52,598 nt of DNA from Parageobacillus caldoxylosilyticus NBRC 107762 (GTDB lineage Bacteria > Bacillota > Bacilli > Bacillales > Anoxybacillaceae): assembly GCF_000632715.1 (NCBI RefSeq), contig NZ_BAWO01000047.1:1-52598 (forward strand). The letters are read 5' to 3'. A program made the translations under genes and the position numbers. Below, piece by piece: positions 14,702-23,718 of this stretch (positions are counted from its first letter, which is position 1; every line of letters begins with the position of its first letter). The notes under the pieces are model-generated. The model saw nothing but the letters and a program-made list of their open reading frames with translations. It did no database searches and was not told where the DNA came from.

Positions 14702-17323
14702 TTGAAACAATATGTTCACATTGTCCCTCACATGCATTGGGACCGCGAATGGTACTTTTCCACAGAGGAGTCGCGCATTCTGCTTGTCAATAATATGGAA
14801 GAAATATTAGAGATGCTCGAAACGAATCCAGATTATCCGTATTACGTCTTGGATGGGCAGACAGTGGTTTTAGAAGATTATCTTGCGGTAAAACCGGAAT
14901 ATAAGGAACGAATCCGCAGTTTAGTCCAGCAAGGAAAGCTAATCATCGGTCCTTGGTATACGCAGACGGATGAAATGGTCGTCGGCGGAGAATCGATTGT
15001 CCGTAACTTGTTATATGGATTGAAAGATTGCCAAGAGTTCGGTGAGCCGATGAAAATCGGCTATCTTCCGGATTCGTTTGGGCAGTCTGCCCAGCTCCCG
15101 CAAATACTCAACGGCTTTGGCATTCATCGGGCCATCTTCTGGCGGGGAATTTCCGAACGACACGGCACAGACCGGACAGAGTTTTATTGGATGAGTGACG
15201 ACGGCTCCAAAGTGCTTGTGCAAGTATTTCCATTAGGCTATGCCATCGGGAAGTATCTCCCGACTGATGAAGCAACATTAAAGGAACGGATGGATAAATA
15301 TTTTTCCGTATTAGATAAGAGAGCGACAACCGACCATATTATTATTCCAAACGGGCACGACCAAATGCCGATTCAAAAAAATATTTTCGAAGTTATCGAA
15401 CAGCTGTGCAAGTTGTATCCGGAAAGAAAATTTTTCTTAAGCCGCTATGAGCATGTTTTTGAGGAGCTAGAAAAACAGGAAGGCCTCGCAACAATTAAAG
15501 GAGAATTTTTAGATGGCAAATATATGCGCGTACACCGCAGCATTTACTCGACACGTATGGATATTAAAGCAGCAAACGCAAGAATAGAAAATAAGATAAC
15601 CAATATTTTAGAGCCGTTGGCAGCGATCGCATCGACGCTAGGATTTCCTTATCATCATCAATTGATCGAACTCATTTGGAAGGAAATGATGAAAAACCAT
15701 GCGCACGATAGCATCGGGTGCTGCTGTTCCGATAAAGTCCACCGCGAAATTATGGCGAGATTTTTCATCGCGGAGGAGAAGACAGATCGTTTGATTTCCT
15801 TCTATATGAGAAAAATCGCCGATGCGATGCCATCCGATCGATCAATTGACAAGCTGGTGGTATACAATTTGCTTCCTTATGAAAGAAATGAGCCAATTCA
15901 AGCAGAAATTACGACAAAATGGAAGAACTTTACGCTAGTCGATGAAACGGGAAAAGAAATTTATTTTGAAGTAGTGGATAAAAAAATAGTGGATCCGGGC
16001 TTAATTGATCGCCAAATTGTCCATTACGGAAACTATGATCCGTTTGTCCGCTATACCATTCAGTTTCAAGACCGCATTCCGGCAATGGGATATAAAGCGT
16101 ATTTCGTTCAAGAAACAGATCACATCATGATAGAGAAACATCCTGAATCAGTGCCGCAAATTGATACGAATTTTTATACGATCACGGTAAACGAAAACGG
16201 CACGCTGAATATTTATGATAAACAATTACATCGAACCTTCAGCGACGTGTTGTTAATAGAAGATATGGCGGATGACGGCGATGAATACGATTATTCTCCT
16301 TTATTAGACGATTTCGTCGTGCATAGCAAAGATGTAAAAGCAAAGTACTCGTTAAGACAAAATCAATATTTCGCCTACGCTGATATCGAATACCGCCTGC
16401 CGGTGCCGGCGGACATCGAGAGCCGCAAGGCAAAACGCTGCGACAGCTTTATCGATGTTGCGATCCATTTGACGATTCCGATGAACCAGCCGCGTATTGA
16501 TATTCAAATAGAAGTAGAGAATGCGGCGAAAGATCATAGAGTAAGAGTGTACGTTCCAACCGGAATTCCATCGACCCATTCTATCGCGGATAACCAATTT
16601 GGCACGATCAAAAGACCGGTCGTCGATCCAGCCATAGAAGTATGGGAGAAAGAGCAATGGGATGAGCGGCCGGATGCCATTTATCCAATGTTAACCTATG
16701 TCGGGTTATCCAACGAGGATGGCGGCGTAGCCGTATTAACCAACAGCACAAGGGAATATGAAATTGTTGGAGAACACTATGACACGATTGCGGTGACGCT
16801 GTTCCGAAGCGTAGGATATCTTGGAAAAGAAGAGCTAGTCAGAAGGCCGGGGCGTCCTTCGGGAATTAAGCTGGAAACTCCTGATTCACAAATGATCGGA
16901 ACAAATCGTGTGCATATCGCACTGACAACGCATAAAGGAACGACCGAACAGGCGAACGTGGCAAAAATCGCTAAGCAATTTTTAACACCATTGTATACGT
17001 ATAATAAAATGCCGTATGATGCGATGAAATTAAATCCGGTTGATTTCCATGTGCCATATCATTACAGCCTATTTGCGCAAACGGATTCGGACATCGTTTT
17101 AAGTACAGTAAAGCGAAGTGAAGATAACAGCGGCATTATCATTCGTTTTTATAATCCTGCACAAGGGGAGAAAATGGCGCAATTTCAGTGGAATCATGCA
17201 CTCTCCCATATTCACCGCACCAATTTAAATGAAAAGCCGATCGACGCCATTGCGTATGATTCACGCGGCCGGTTTGAAGTAACAGTAAAACAAAATCAAG
17301 TGCAAACTGTTTTGATTATATAA
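14702..17323 (+). CDS. mngB: GH38 alpha-mannosidase
   Basis: An 873-residue glycoside hydrolase family 38 enzyme, almost the length of E. coli MngB. The zinc-site start VPHMHWDREWY is followed by the nucleophile Asp90 in GPWYTQTDEMVVGG, GYLPDSFGQSAQLPQIL, and the second metal region KNHAHDSIGCCCSDKVH; the C-terminal beta domains are complete. In E. coli the enzyme hydrolyses 2-O-(6-phospho-mannosyl)-glycerate to mannose-6-phosphate and glycerate, and the preceding PTS supports a phospho-mannoside substrate here. The start is TTG 14702, placed 5-6 bases after GAGAGGTGG; the in-frame GTG 14693 overlaps that site. There is no signal peptide, so the enzyme is cytosolic. Confidence 0.9.
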   Translation: MKQYVHIVPHMHWDREWYFSTEESRILLVNNMEEILEMLETNPDYPYYVLDGQTVVLEDYLAVKPEYKERIRSLVQQGKLIIGPWYTQTDEMVVGGESIVRNLLYGLKDCQEFGEPMKIGYLPDSFGQSAQLPQILNGFGIHRAIFWRGISERHGTDRTEFYWMSDDGSKVLVQVFPLGYAIGKYLPTDEATLKERMDKYFSVLDKRATTDHIIIPNGHDQMPIQKNIFEVIEQLCKLYPERKFFLSRYEHVFEELEKQEGLATIKGEFLDGKYMRVHRSIYSTRMDIKAANARIENKITNILEPLAAIASTLGFPYHHQLIELIWKEMMKNHAHDSIGCCCSDKVHREIMARFFIAEEKTDRLISFYMRKIADAMPSDRSIDKLVVYNLLPYERNEPIQAEITTKWKNFTLVDETGKEIYFEVVDKKIVDPGLIDRQIVHYGNYDPFVRYTIQFQDRIPAMGYKAYFVQETDHIMIEKHPESVPQIDTNFYTITVNENGTLNIYDKQLHRTFSDVLLIEDMADDGDEYDYSPLLDDFVVHSKDVKAKYSLRQNQYFAYADIEYRLPVPADIESRKAKRCDSFIDVAIHLTIPMNQPRIDIQIEVENAAKDHRVRVYVPTGIPSTHSIADNQFGTIKRPVVDPAIEVWEKEQWDERPDAIYPMLTYVGLSNEDGGVAVLTNSTREYEIVGEHYDTIAVTLFRSVGYLGKEELVRRPGRPSGIKLETPDSQMIGTNRVHIALTTHKGTTEQANVAKIAKQFLTPLYTYNKMPYDAMKLNPVDFHVPYHYSLFAQTDSDIVLSTVKRSEDNSGIIIRFYNPAQGEKMAQFQWNHALSHIHRTNLNEKPIDAIAYDSRGRFEVTVKQNQVQTVLII

Positions 17324-17352
17324 TCTAAACGATATAAAAGGCGGTTCAATAG

Positions 17353-17649
17353 CTGGTTTCGGCTTTTGGGCCGCATTCTTTTTTGCCTTATAAGGAATCA
17401 TCTGACCCATCTTTCCCTATTCCTGAATTCGTTGGTCAAGGGGAAACGCTTGTATTTAGAAAACACTAATTTGAAAAGAATATTTTCAGCCGCTTTAACC
17501 ATGCCGGCTGGAGACCAGATCCGTTGCAAGGAGAAAACTTCTGCAAAAAGTTTGATGAATGGTTTTCGACATTTCGCCTCTCTCTGTTGGCGTATTGGAC
17601 GGATGGCAGTTTAGCAGAAAGTACATCAGCAGAGCAAACGATTTCTTGA
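17353..17649 (+). pseudogene. possible degraded coding remnant
   Basis: One frame reads as protein-like sequence on both sides of an internal TAA: LVSAFGPHSFLPYKES and EFVGQGETLVFRKH before it, then FSRFNHAGWRPDPLQGENF and FDEWFSTFRLSLLAYWTDG after it. The frame is bounded by TAG at 17350 and TGA at 17647. There is no start codon with a ribosome binding site, and the family is not recognised. It may be a decayed gene that once belonged to the mannoside locus. An overlapping 82-residue frame (17366-17614) is less convincing. Confidence 0.35.
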
Positions 17650-17655
17650 AAAAAT

Positions 17656-17683
17656 AGTCCCGAGTGTGGCGGGGCTGTTTTTT
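17656..17683 (+). terminator. rho-independent terminator
   Basis: AGTCCCG pairs with CGGGGCT (one G-U pair) around a 7-base loop, followed by G and six T residues. It would end transcription from the mannoside locus before the MFS gene. Confidence 0.65.
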
Positions 17684-17793
17684 ATTGGGAAAATATTTTT
17701 CTAAAAAGACAAAAAGGTAAAATAATGGTATAATTTCCGAGGAATTGCAATAATAGTTTTTGCAGTATACAAAGAAATAAACGGAGGTTATTT

Positions 17794-19074
17794 ATGAGGA
17801 TACGCGACTGGGATCGGAATTTGAAAGTGCGCCTATTTGGTGAGGCGCTCATCAATATTACTTTTTGGATGTTTTTTCCGTTTATGTCCATTTATTTTAC
17901 TGAATCGTTCGGGAAAGATAAGGCGGGAATGTTGTTAATCATCTCGCAGCTTTTTTCCGTGATTGCTAATTTAATGGGAGGATACTGTGCGGATGCATTT
18001 GGACGTAAACGAATGATGGTGCTGTCGGCCTATGGGCAAGGGGCAGCGTTTTTCTTTTTTGCGCTTGCAAGTTCGCCATGGTTTACTTCGCCGCTGGTTG
18101 GTTTTATTTGTTTTACGATCGCAGGAATTTGCGGATCATTTTATTGGCCAGCAAGCCAGGCGATGGTGGCGGATGTCGTTCCGGAAAAGGACCGAAGCAG
18201 CGTATTTGCCGTGTTTTATACGTCCATCAACATTGCGGTGGTGATCGGTCCGATGATTGGCGGAATTTTTTACGAAAACTATCGCTTTGAACTATTGCTC
18301 GCTACAGCGTTTTCGTGTTTGCTGCTCGCTATGCTCCTTTCCAAATGGCTCCGCGAAACAGTTCCGGTACAGGGAAATGCAGGGGTGGCACACGGGAAGT
18401 GGCATGAGTTTTTACGGCAACAAGTCCAGCAATATAGTGTGATTGTACGCGACCGAATATTCCTATTGTTTATCATTGCCGGCATTCTTGCCGGGCAAAC
18501 GTTTATGCAGTTGGATTTATTGATTCCTGTGTATACGAAAGATAGTGTGGGGAGACAAACACTATTTTCATTTGGCGATTGGTCGTTTACCCTTAGCGGA
18601 GAGAAAGCGTTTGGCCTTCTTATCTCTGAAAACGGCTTTCTTGTCGCGCTGTTTACGGTACTGGTGACGAAATGGATGTCGCGCTATCATGAGCGCACGG
18701 CTTTTATTGGCTCTTCCATTGTTTATGGAGTGGCAATTTTTCTATTCGGCCAAACCACATCGATTTGGGGGCTTATTTTTGTGATGGCGTTGTTTACGTT
18801 TGGTGAATTGATGACAGCAGGAATTCAGCAAACATTTATTTCTAAATTGGCTCCTGAAGAAATGCGCGGGCAATATTTTGCGGCTGCGAGCCTGCGCTTT
18901 ACGATCGGGCGGATGATTGCCCCGCTTTCGATCACGGCAACGATATGGCTTGGCTATCAATGGACGTTTTTCCTACTGAGTGTGCTTTCCTTTATCAGCG
19001 CGGTTTTATATATGTTTGTGTTTCAACAGTTTGAAAAGAAGCGGACGAAGATGGTCGCTTCGGCTTCTTCATAA
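17794..19074 (+). CDS. MFS transporter
   Basis: A 426-residue major facilitator protein with 11-12 hydrophobic segments. The loop between segments 2 and 3 carries the motif-A-like GGYCADAFGRKRMMVLSA, and the second half repeats the fold. The family points to drug or metabolite export; nothing identifies the substrate. GGAGG lies 8 bases before the ATG. It stands alone between a terminator and a 200-base spacer, so it is probably transcribed by itself. The central loop between the halves (residues about 190-215) is short. Confidence 0.88.
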   Translation: MRIRDWDRNLKVRLFGEALINITFWMFFPFMSIYFTESFGKDKAGMLLIISQLFSVIANLMGGYCADAFGRKRMMVLSAYGQGAAFFFFALASSPWFTSPLVGFICFTIAGICGSFYWPASQAMVADVVPEKDRSSVFAVFYTSINIAVVIGPMIGGIFYENYRFELLLATAFSCLLLAMLLSKWLRETVPVQGNAGVAHGKWHEFLRQQVQQYSVIVRDRIFLLFIIAGILAGQTFMQLDLLIPVYTKDSVGRQTLFSFGDWSFTLSGEKAFGLLISENGFLVALFTVLVTKWMSRYHERTAFIGSSIVYGVAIFLFGQTTSIWGLIFVMALFTFGELMTAGIQQTFISKLAPEEMRGQYFAAASLRFTIGRMIAPLSITATIWLGYQWTFFLLSVLSFISAVLYMFVFQQFEKKRTKMVASASS

Positions 19075-19275
19075 GGCGATGAAAGCCGGAGAAAAGTCTT
19101 ATTGGAACGACATTGAGGGAAAAAGATAGGATTAAACTGCATCGTGATGTGCAAACCATTACCCCCTCTTCCCACCTCCGTTTTATAATAAAAGCACACT
19201 GTTGTTTCTGTAACATAGATTCCCTGATTCTGGCATAAAGATGAACTAGAATACAGACAGGAGAGGGGAAGTTCG

Positions 19276-20046
19276 GTGGAACAGCGTGTGTCTTTAGAGA
19301 AAACGATACAGGGGGACAATCACCAAGAAAGAGAAATAAAAGATGTGGGAAGCGGTGCGGCGGCGTTGGCGCGCTATGAACAGCGGAAGCAAGCGCGTCT
19401 TTTTATGCGGGAGCGGCGGAAAAAGTACTATCGCATCTTCTTACGTACGGCTTTGGTCGTAGCAGCGGTGTGGATCATTGGCGCGCTTTTATGGAAAGGA
19501 TACAGCATGTTGAAAAACGCTGCCAGCAGGGAAATCGCTGTGATGCGCCTTGAGGATGCGCTCAAAGATAAAGATGTTGCCGCGCTGCAAACGTATCTTC
19601 GTGTGCCGGACGAGACGATCCCGGTCAATGAAAAGACGCTTGCGCCGTTGTTTTCATACTTAGACGCGCATCCAAATGCATATGAAACGCTCGAACGTGA
19701 TTTTGACAGACAGAACGACATGAAGCATGTATATATAAAAGGATTAACGTCGAAACCGCCCATTTTCACCATCAAAGTGTTCGGGGACCGCTATGTGTTT
19801 GAACCAACCTTATACTCTATGAACATTCGTTTGAACGAGCCGGATGATGAAATTATGATTAACGGCGAGAAAGTAGAAGGGGAACCAACAAAAGATCCAT
19901 TTGTGAAAAAAGTCGGTCCGTATTTGCCTGGGGTATATACGGTTACGGTCGTAAAGACAGATGGGGAAAAACGAAAAAAAGAAACAAAACAAGTGCATTT
20001 ATTCGGCGGTGCGCGTGTGTATGAAGTGGATTTAGCGAAAGAATAA
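19276..20046 (+). CDS. TcaA/YvbJ-like membrane-anchored protein
   Basis: A 256-residue protein with a basic cytosolic N-terminus (RKQARLFMRERRKKYYR), one membrane segment at about 57-75 (TALVVAAVWIIGALLW) and an extracytoplasmic remainder. The outer part resembles the repeated domains of TcaA/YvbJ-type proteins (LEDALKDKDVAALQTYL, then a beta-rich region ending VHLFGGARVYEVDL). TcaA homologues affect glycopeptide sensitivity and cell-envelope stress, but a specific role here is unknown. The start is GTG 19276, 7 bases after GAGAGGGGA. It lacks the N-terminal zinc ribbon of full YvbJ proteins. A strong terminator begins at its stop codon. Confidence 0.65.
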   Translation: MEQRVSLEKTIQGDNHQEREIKDVGSGAAALARYEQRKQARLFMRERRKKYYRIFLRTALVVAAVWIIGALLWKGYSMLKNAASREIAVMRLEDALKDKDVAALQTYLRVPDETIPVNEKTLAPLFSYLDAHPNAYETLERDFDRQNDMKHVYIKGLTSKPPIFTIKVFGDRYVFEPTLYSMNIRLNEPDDEIMINGEKVEGEPTKDPFVKKVGPYLPGVYTVTVVKTDGEKRKKETKQVHLFGGARVYEVDLAKE

Positions 20047-20078
20047 AGATCCTTCAGCAAATGGAAGGATCTTTTTTT
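20046..20078. terminator. bidirectional terminator
   Basis: AAGATCCTTC and GAAGGATCTT form a perfect 10-base stem, with T residues on the right and A residues on the left. It serves the TcaA-like gene and the convergent SIMPL gene. Confidence 0.85.
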
Positions 20079-20739
20079 AGTAGGAAAAGACTGCCTGAAC
20101 GGTGGCGGTGATGGTGATATCTTGCGTCTGAATCGGCGGAGCGGTTGATGATTCCGCTAGCGTGGTCATCGAATAAGGTGCCGGCGGAAAAGAGGCAGCT
20201 CTGCTTTCTTCTTTGATTTGAAGGGGGATGTCTTGCATTGGCAGGCCGAGGGTGCGGGCGATGACGATCGCTTTTTCTTTGGCGTTTTTCACCGCCAGCA
20301 TCAGCGCCTGCTGGTAATAAGGTTGTTCGTTGGCAAGGCGGAATTGGATATGACGGGCGATGTTTGCGCCGCTGGTGACGGTGGTGTCGTAAATGTTGCC
20401 GACTTTTTTTGTGTCTTTGACGATGATGTCGAAAATATGCTCGACTTCATAGCCGGTCAAGGTGTTTGTTCCATTAGAGTAATTATATTTCGGATAAATA
20501 GAAAACGAGGCGGTGTCGATGTCCTCATCACTGACCCCGATTGCTTTTAGCGCATGGATAACGGCATTGGCGCGTTTCGCATTTTCCGCGAGCGCTTCTT
20601 GGACGTTGGCGTGTTCGGTTCGCACTCCAAGGGTGATGATGACCGTATCGGGCTTTGCCGTGACCGTTCCCCGCCCTGTCACGGTAATCGTTTGCGCCAT
20701 TAGTTTGTTTCGCTGCATCGGCATATACCATTCTTGCAT
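20077..20739 (-). CDS. SIMPL (DUF541) domain protein
   Basis: A 220-residue SIMPL/DUF541 protein, the family of Brucella BP26 and mammalian SIMPL. The N-terminal signature TITVTGRGTVTAKPDTVIITLGV is present (quoted across the family's first two strands), followed by the GYEVEHIFDIIVKDT and AKEKAIVIARTLG blocks. BP26 forms a channel-like oligomer, and bacterial members often bear signal peptides; this one has none visible, so the location is unclear. Several Met codons lie in the first 14 residues and the true start may be internal. The stop overlaps the bidirectional terminator. Its cellular function is not known. Confidence 0.82.
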   Translation of the reverse strand: MQEWYMPMQRNKLMAQTITVTGRGTVTAKPDTVIITLGVRTEHANVQEALAENAKRANAVIHALKAIGVSDEDIDTASFSIYPKYNYSNGTNTLTGYEVEHIFDIIVKDTKKVGNIYDTTVTSGANIARHIQFRLANEQPYYQQALMLAVKNAKEKAIVIARTLGLPMQDIPLQIKEESRAASFPPAPYSMTTLAESSTAPPIQTQDITITATVQAVFSY

Positions 20740-20760
20740 GTCCTTTCTCTCCCTCCCCGG

Positions 20761-20892
20761 TTATGCCGCCTTGCGGTCATCATGATCATGGATGCGCCAG
20801 TAGTAGACACGCGGCAGCCCAATATAGCACCAATATTCTTTTAATAATGTCACTCCGACAAAATATACCATTTGCCAATCAATCTGTTTCAT
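20761..20892 (-). CDS. small hypothetical protein, 43 residues
   Basis: The frame runs from ATG 20892 with AAAGGAGAG six bases upstream, a strong ribosome binding site. The protein starts MKQIDWQMVYFVGVTLLKEYW and ends in a basic/acidic tail (RIHDHDDRKAA). A short hydrophobic stretch (MVYFVGVTLL) could touch the membrane. I do not recognise the family. It lies 22 bases upstream of the SIMPL gene on the same strand and may be co-transcribed with it. Confidence 0.6.
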   Translation of the reverse strand: MKQIDWQMVYFVGVTLLKEYWCYIGLPRVYYWRIHDHDDRKAA

Positions 20893-21078
20893 CCGTTTCT
20901 CTCCTTTGCCAATCCTTTTGTTAAAGCATATTCGTCCGCGGCGTTGTCCTATGCTTAGTGCCTTCCATCGAGACAAAAAGTCAAGATGGAGATGAAACAA
21001 AATCGTCATTTATACGTATGAAAGAAAGAGGACATGTTATAATGGAAGTAATAAAGTGTAGGGAGAAAGGGATGAACG

Positions 21079-21744
21079 ATGAAACAGCTGTTGAAGACGT
21101 TATGGCGCTGGTTTGTTTCATGGAATATAGGAGTTGTGGTGGCCATCATCGTGTTTTTTCTCGCCGATTTTCACGTCCTTCCTTCCTTTTTATCGGGAAT
21201 GGGAGCGATGTTCGTTACATCCATGGTGATGAAAAAACGAGATCATCGCATTACGGCGCAAGAGATGTTTAAAGAGGAAAAAGCGTATATTCGCTCCCAG
21301 CTCCATGAAGCGCGGAAACAGTGGAAACAAATGCGTCGCGCCCGTTACCGCCTCCGCTCGCTGGTGATGTGGCAAAAAATTTCGCGTATGTGCATGATCG
21401 TCGACAAAATGATTCGTGCGGTGGAGCAACATCCGCATCAATTTCGCATCGCCCAGCCGTTTTTCTTAAATGAATTGCCAATGGCGGCGACAATGATCGA
21501 AAAATATGTGTATTTAACCAATCAGCCTGTGCGCAGCCAGGAGATGAAAGAAGTGCTTTGGAAAACGGAACGGCTTCTCGATGAACTGGCGGGGACGGCA
21601 GAAAAACGGCTTCTGGAAATACTTTCAAATGACGTGTTTGATTTACAAGTCGAGGCGAAAATGCTCGAGCAATCGCTAGAGCAGCAAAAGCTTTCGGAAA
21701 CGATGCAGTGGAGAAAGGAGAACGACTATGAAACCGTCCGATAA
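21079..21744 (+). CDS. xpaC: XpaC-family protein
   Basis: A 221-residue protein of the 5-bromo-4-chloroindolyl phosphate hydrolysis (XpaC) family. It has two hydrophobic segments near the N-terminus (NIGVVVAIIVFFLADFHVLP, then GMGAMFVTSMVM) and a helical cytosolic remainder rich in Arg, Lys and Glu, so it is probably membrane-anchored. The family name comes from a B. subtilis activity; the real biochemical role is unknown. Its 3' end overlaps the yaaN/telA-like gene by 17 bases, the arrangement seen in Bacillus, which points to a joint function. AGGGAGAAAGGGATGAACG precedes the ATG. Confidence 0.82.
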   Translation: MKQLLKTLWRWFVSWNIGVVVAIIVFFLADFHVLPSFLSGMGAMFVTSMVMKKRDHRITAQEMFKEEKAYIRSQLHEARKQWKQMRRARYRLRSLVMWQKISRMCMIVDKMIRAVEQHPHQFRIAQPFFLNELPMAATMIEKYVYLTNQPVRSQEMKEVLWKTERLLDELAGTAEKRLLEILSNDVFDLQVEAKMLEQSLEQQKLSETMQWRKENDYETVR

Positions 21745-22918
21745 GACGCCAGGTGGCGATCTGCAATATCCAGAGTGGACAAGCTCGCTTGACTCGCTCT
21801 TGGAAAACCCGTTTTCCTTGCCGAGCGAGCAACACGAAACTGCTGTGGAGCAACCGCAGCCGACAAAGCTTCTTGATACGTTAAAGCCGGAACATCGCGA
21901 TAAAGCGCTTCAGCTGGCGAAACAAATCGATCCGCGCAATCAGCAGGCAATCATCCAATACGGGGTGGCGGCGCAAGCGGAGCTGTCCAAGTTTTCTCAT
22001 ACGATTCTTCATCATGTGCAGACAAAAGATGTGGGTCCCGTTGGCGAAGTGATCAGCGATTTGATGACGAAAATTAAAGAGGTAAATCCGGATGATTTGC
22101 TTCCGGCGAAAAAAGGGCTGCTTTCGCGGCTATTTGGCACGGTGTCGAAATCGCTGCAAGGACTTGTCGCCAAGTACCAAAAAATCGGCGTCGAAATTGA
22201 TAAAATCGCTGATCAGCTCGAGAAACATCGGCAGATGCTGTTTCGCGACATTATGATGCTAGAGACGCTGTATGAGAAAAATAAAGAATACTTTGATGCG
22301 CTAAATATTTATATCGCCGCGGCGGAATATAAATTGGAAGAGTTGCGGACAAAAGTGATTCCGGAAAAACGCGCCCAGGCAGAACGGTCAGGAAACCAAA
22401 TGGAAATGCAGGAAGTCAACGATTTGCTGCAGTTTGCCGATCGTTTGGAAAAGCGGATCCATGATTTAAAATTAAGCCGGCAAGTAACGATTCAAACAGC
22501 TCCGCAAATCCGTATGATTCAGCATATGAACCAAACGCTTGTCGAACGCATTCAATCGTCGATTTTAACGGCGATCCCGCTATGGAAAAACCAAGTCGTG
22601 ATCGCCTTGACCTTATTCCGCCAGCAAAAAGCGGTTGAGGCGCAAAAGCAAGTGGCGGAAACGACGAATAACTTGCTGCTTCGCAATTCGGAAATGCTGA
22701 AAACAAACAGCATAGAAGTCGCAAAGGAAAATGAGCGCGGGCTTATTGATATTGAAACGTTGAAAAAAACGCAGGAAAATTTGGTGGCTACCTTAGAGGA
22801 AACGTTGAAAATTCAGGAAGAAGGCCGCCGCAAACGGCAGCAGGTCGAACGGGAGCTCGTGACGATGGAAGAACAGCTGAAACAGACGTTATTGTCATTG
22901 AAACGCAACGATCGATAA
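21728..22918 (+). CDS. yaaN: TelA/YaaN toxic-anion-resistance family protein
   Basis: A 396-residue cytosolic, mainly helical protein of the TelA family (KlaA/TelA, YaaN). Typical blocks are KALQLAKQIDPRNQQAIIQYG, LSKFSHTILHHVQTKDVGPVG, LFGTVSKSLQGLVAKYQKI and IRMIQHMNQTLVERIQSSILTAIPLW; each is conserved through the family. Members are linked to tellurite and cell-envelope-drug tolerance, with an unclear mechanism. The last 100 residues look like coiled coil (EETLKIQEEGRRKRQQVE). AAAGGAG precedes the ATG inside xpaC, so translation is coupled. Confidence 0.88.
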   Translation: MKPSDKTPGGDLQYPEWTSSLDSLLENPFSLPSEQHETAVEQPQPTKLLDTLKPEHRDKALQLAKQIDPRNQQAIIQYGVAAQAELSKFSHTILHHVQTKDVGPVGEVISDLMTKIKEVNPDDLLPAKKGLLSRLFGTVSKSLQGLVAKYQKIGVEIDKIADQLEKHRQMLFRDIMMLETLYEKNKEYFDALNIYIAAAEYKLEELRTKVIPEKRAQAERSGNQMEMQEVNDLLQFADRLEKRIHDLKLSRQVTIQTAPQIRMIQHMNQTLVERIQSSILTAIPLWKNQVVIALTLFRQQKAVEAQKQVAETTNNLLLRNSEMLKTNSIEVAKENERGLIDIETLKKTQENLVATLEETLKIQEEGRRKRQQVERELVTMEEQLKQTLLSLKRNDR

Positions 22919-22921
22919 AGA

Positions 22922-22957
22922 AAAAGCTGACCTCTCATCTAGATGAGGTCAGCTTTT
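22922..22957. terminator. bidirectional terminator
   Basis: AAAAGCTGACCTC and GAGGTCAGCTTTT form a 13-base perfect stem with a self-complementary TCATCTAGAT loop. It is shared by yaaN and the convergent YndM-like gene, whose stop codon lies inside it. Confidence 0.9.
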
Positions 22958-23410
22958 CTGTTTTTGGTCATCATGATCTGCTTCACGGCGGACGTCGAAT
23001 TCTTCCGCCATCTCCGTTTGCCATTCACGCCCTAGCAAAGGCACTTTTTCTTCTTCTTGGCCGTGAAGGATGAAGCGATGAACATAAGCATGGAACAACA
23101 CTTCGCCAAGCGCGACAAGCAGCGCGGAAAAGAACGTAGCGTTTAAAACCGCAGTACCGTTGCCATCGTAAAAAGCACCGATGCCGATCCAGACGCCGAC
23201 AAAAGCGAGGCCAAAGTCCGCAATCGCCGCTGATAGATTCCCAAAGCGCGGGAGAAGGTACAAATCGCCGAGCGCATAAGCAACGATGGTCATCCACAGG
23301 CTGAACCATAACAGTTCCGCCGAGGAGACGCGCAAAAATAACGGGACGATCGCAAAAAAGACCGTAGCCAGCAGCACGTACTTTAATACAAGTGCGATTA
23401 AATGTTTCAT
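22949..23410 (-). CDS. YndM-family (DUF2512) membrane protein
   Basis: A 153-residue protein with four hydrophobic segments in the first 110 residues (VLKYVLLATVFFAIVPLFL, WFSLWMTIVAYALGDLYLLP, and two more) and a charged cytosolic tail rich in His, Asp and Glu. The GDLYLLPRFGN loop is typical of DUF2512/YndM proteins of spore-forming Bacillaceae. No biochemical function is established for the family. It is convergent with yaaN and shares its terminator. The small hydrophilic gene at 23438-23566 lies 27 bases upstream on the same strand. Confidence 0.8.
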   Translation of the reverse strand: MKHLIALVLKYVLLATVFFAIVPLFLRVSSAELLWFSLWMTIVAYALGDLYLLPRFGNLSAAIADFGLAFVGVWIGIGAFYDGNGTAVLNATFFSALLVALGEVLFHAYVHRFILHGQEEEKVPLLGREWQTEMAEEFDVRREADHDDQKQKS

Positions 23411-23437
23411 TTTTAAACGCCATCCTTTAACCGAACA

Positions 23438-23566
23438 TTATTCGGCCGGGAAATTTGGTCCTTCCAATTTTTTGTCTCCATATCCAGGCTGTTTTTCGGT
23501 ATCTTTTTCCGGTTGTTGTTTTTTTTGCTGTTGTTCGACGTTGTTGTTTTGCTTTGCTTGTTTCAT
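23438..23566 (-). CDS. small hydrophilic protein, 42 residues
   Basis: Starting at ATG 23566 (nine bases after AGAGAGG) the protein is almost all polar: MKQAKQNNNVEQQQ at the start and KKLEGPNFPAE at the end. The composition (Gln/Lys/Asn/Glu) and the KLxGPNxP ending recall small spore-associated proteins of Bacillaceae, but I cannot name a family. ATG 23575 is an alternative start. It may form a two-gene unit with the YndM-like gene downstream. Confidence 0.55.
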   Translation of the reverse strand: MKQAKQNNNVEQQQKKQQPEKDTEKQPGYGDKKLEGPNFPAE

Positions 23567-23718
23567 GATGTTCATCCTCTCTTCCATGAATGGTTTACCA
23601 TTAGTTTGCCGTTTTGATGCGAATGTATGCATGCAATACCCATAAACTTCCTCTTTTTATTTTGCCTTGTTGTTCCACATTAATAGTGAGCGGAAATGAA
23701 CAAGGAGGAATCTGATCC

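Noticed and set aside
17366-17614. 82-residue open frame after the mannosidase
   Set aside because: Its composition is poor for a protein, and an overlapping frame reads more like decayed coding sequence.
21269-21853. 194-residue minus-strand frame opposite xpaC and yaaN
   Set aside because: It is antisense to two well-supported overlapping genes, and its Arg/Ser/Ala-rich composition is typical of a shadow frame.
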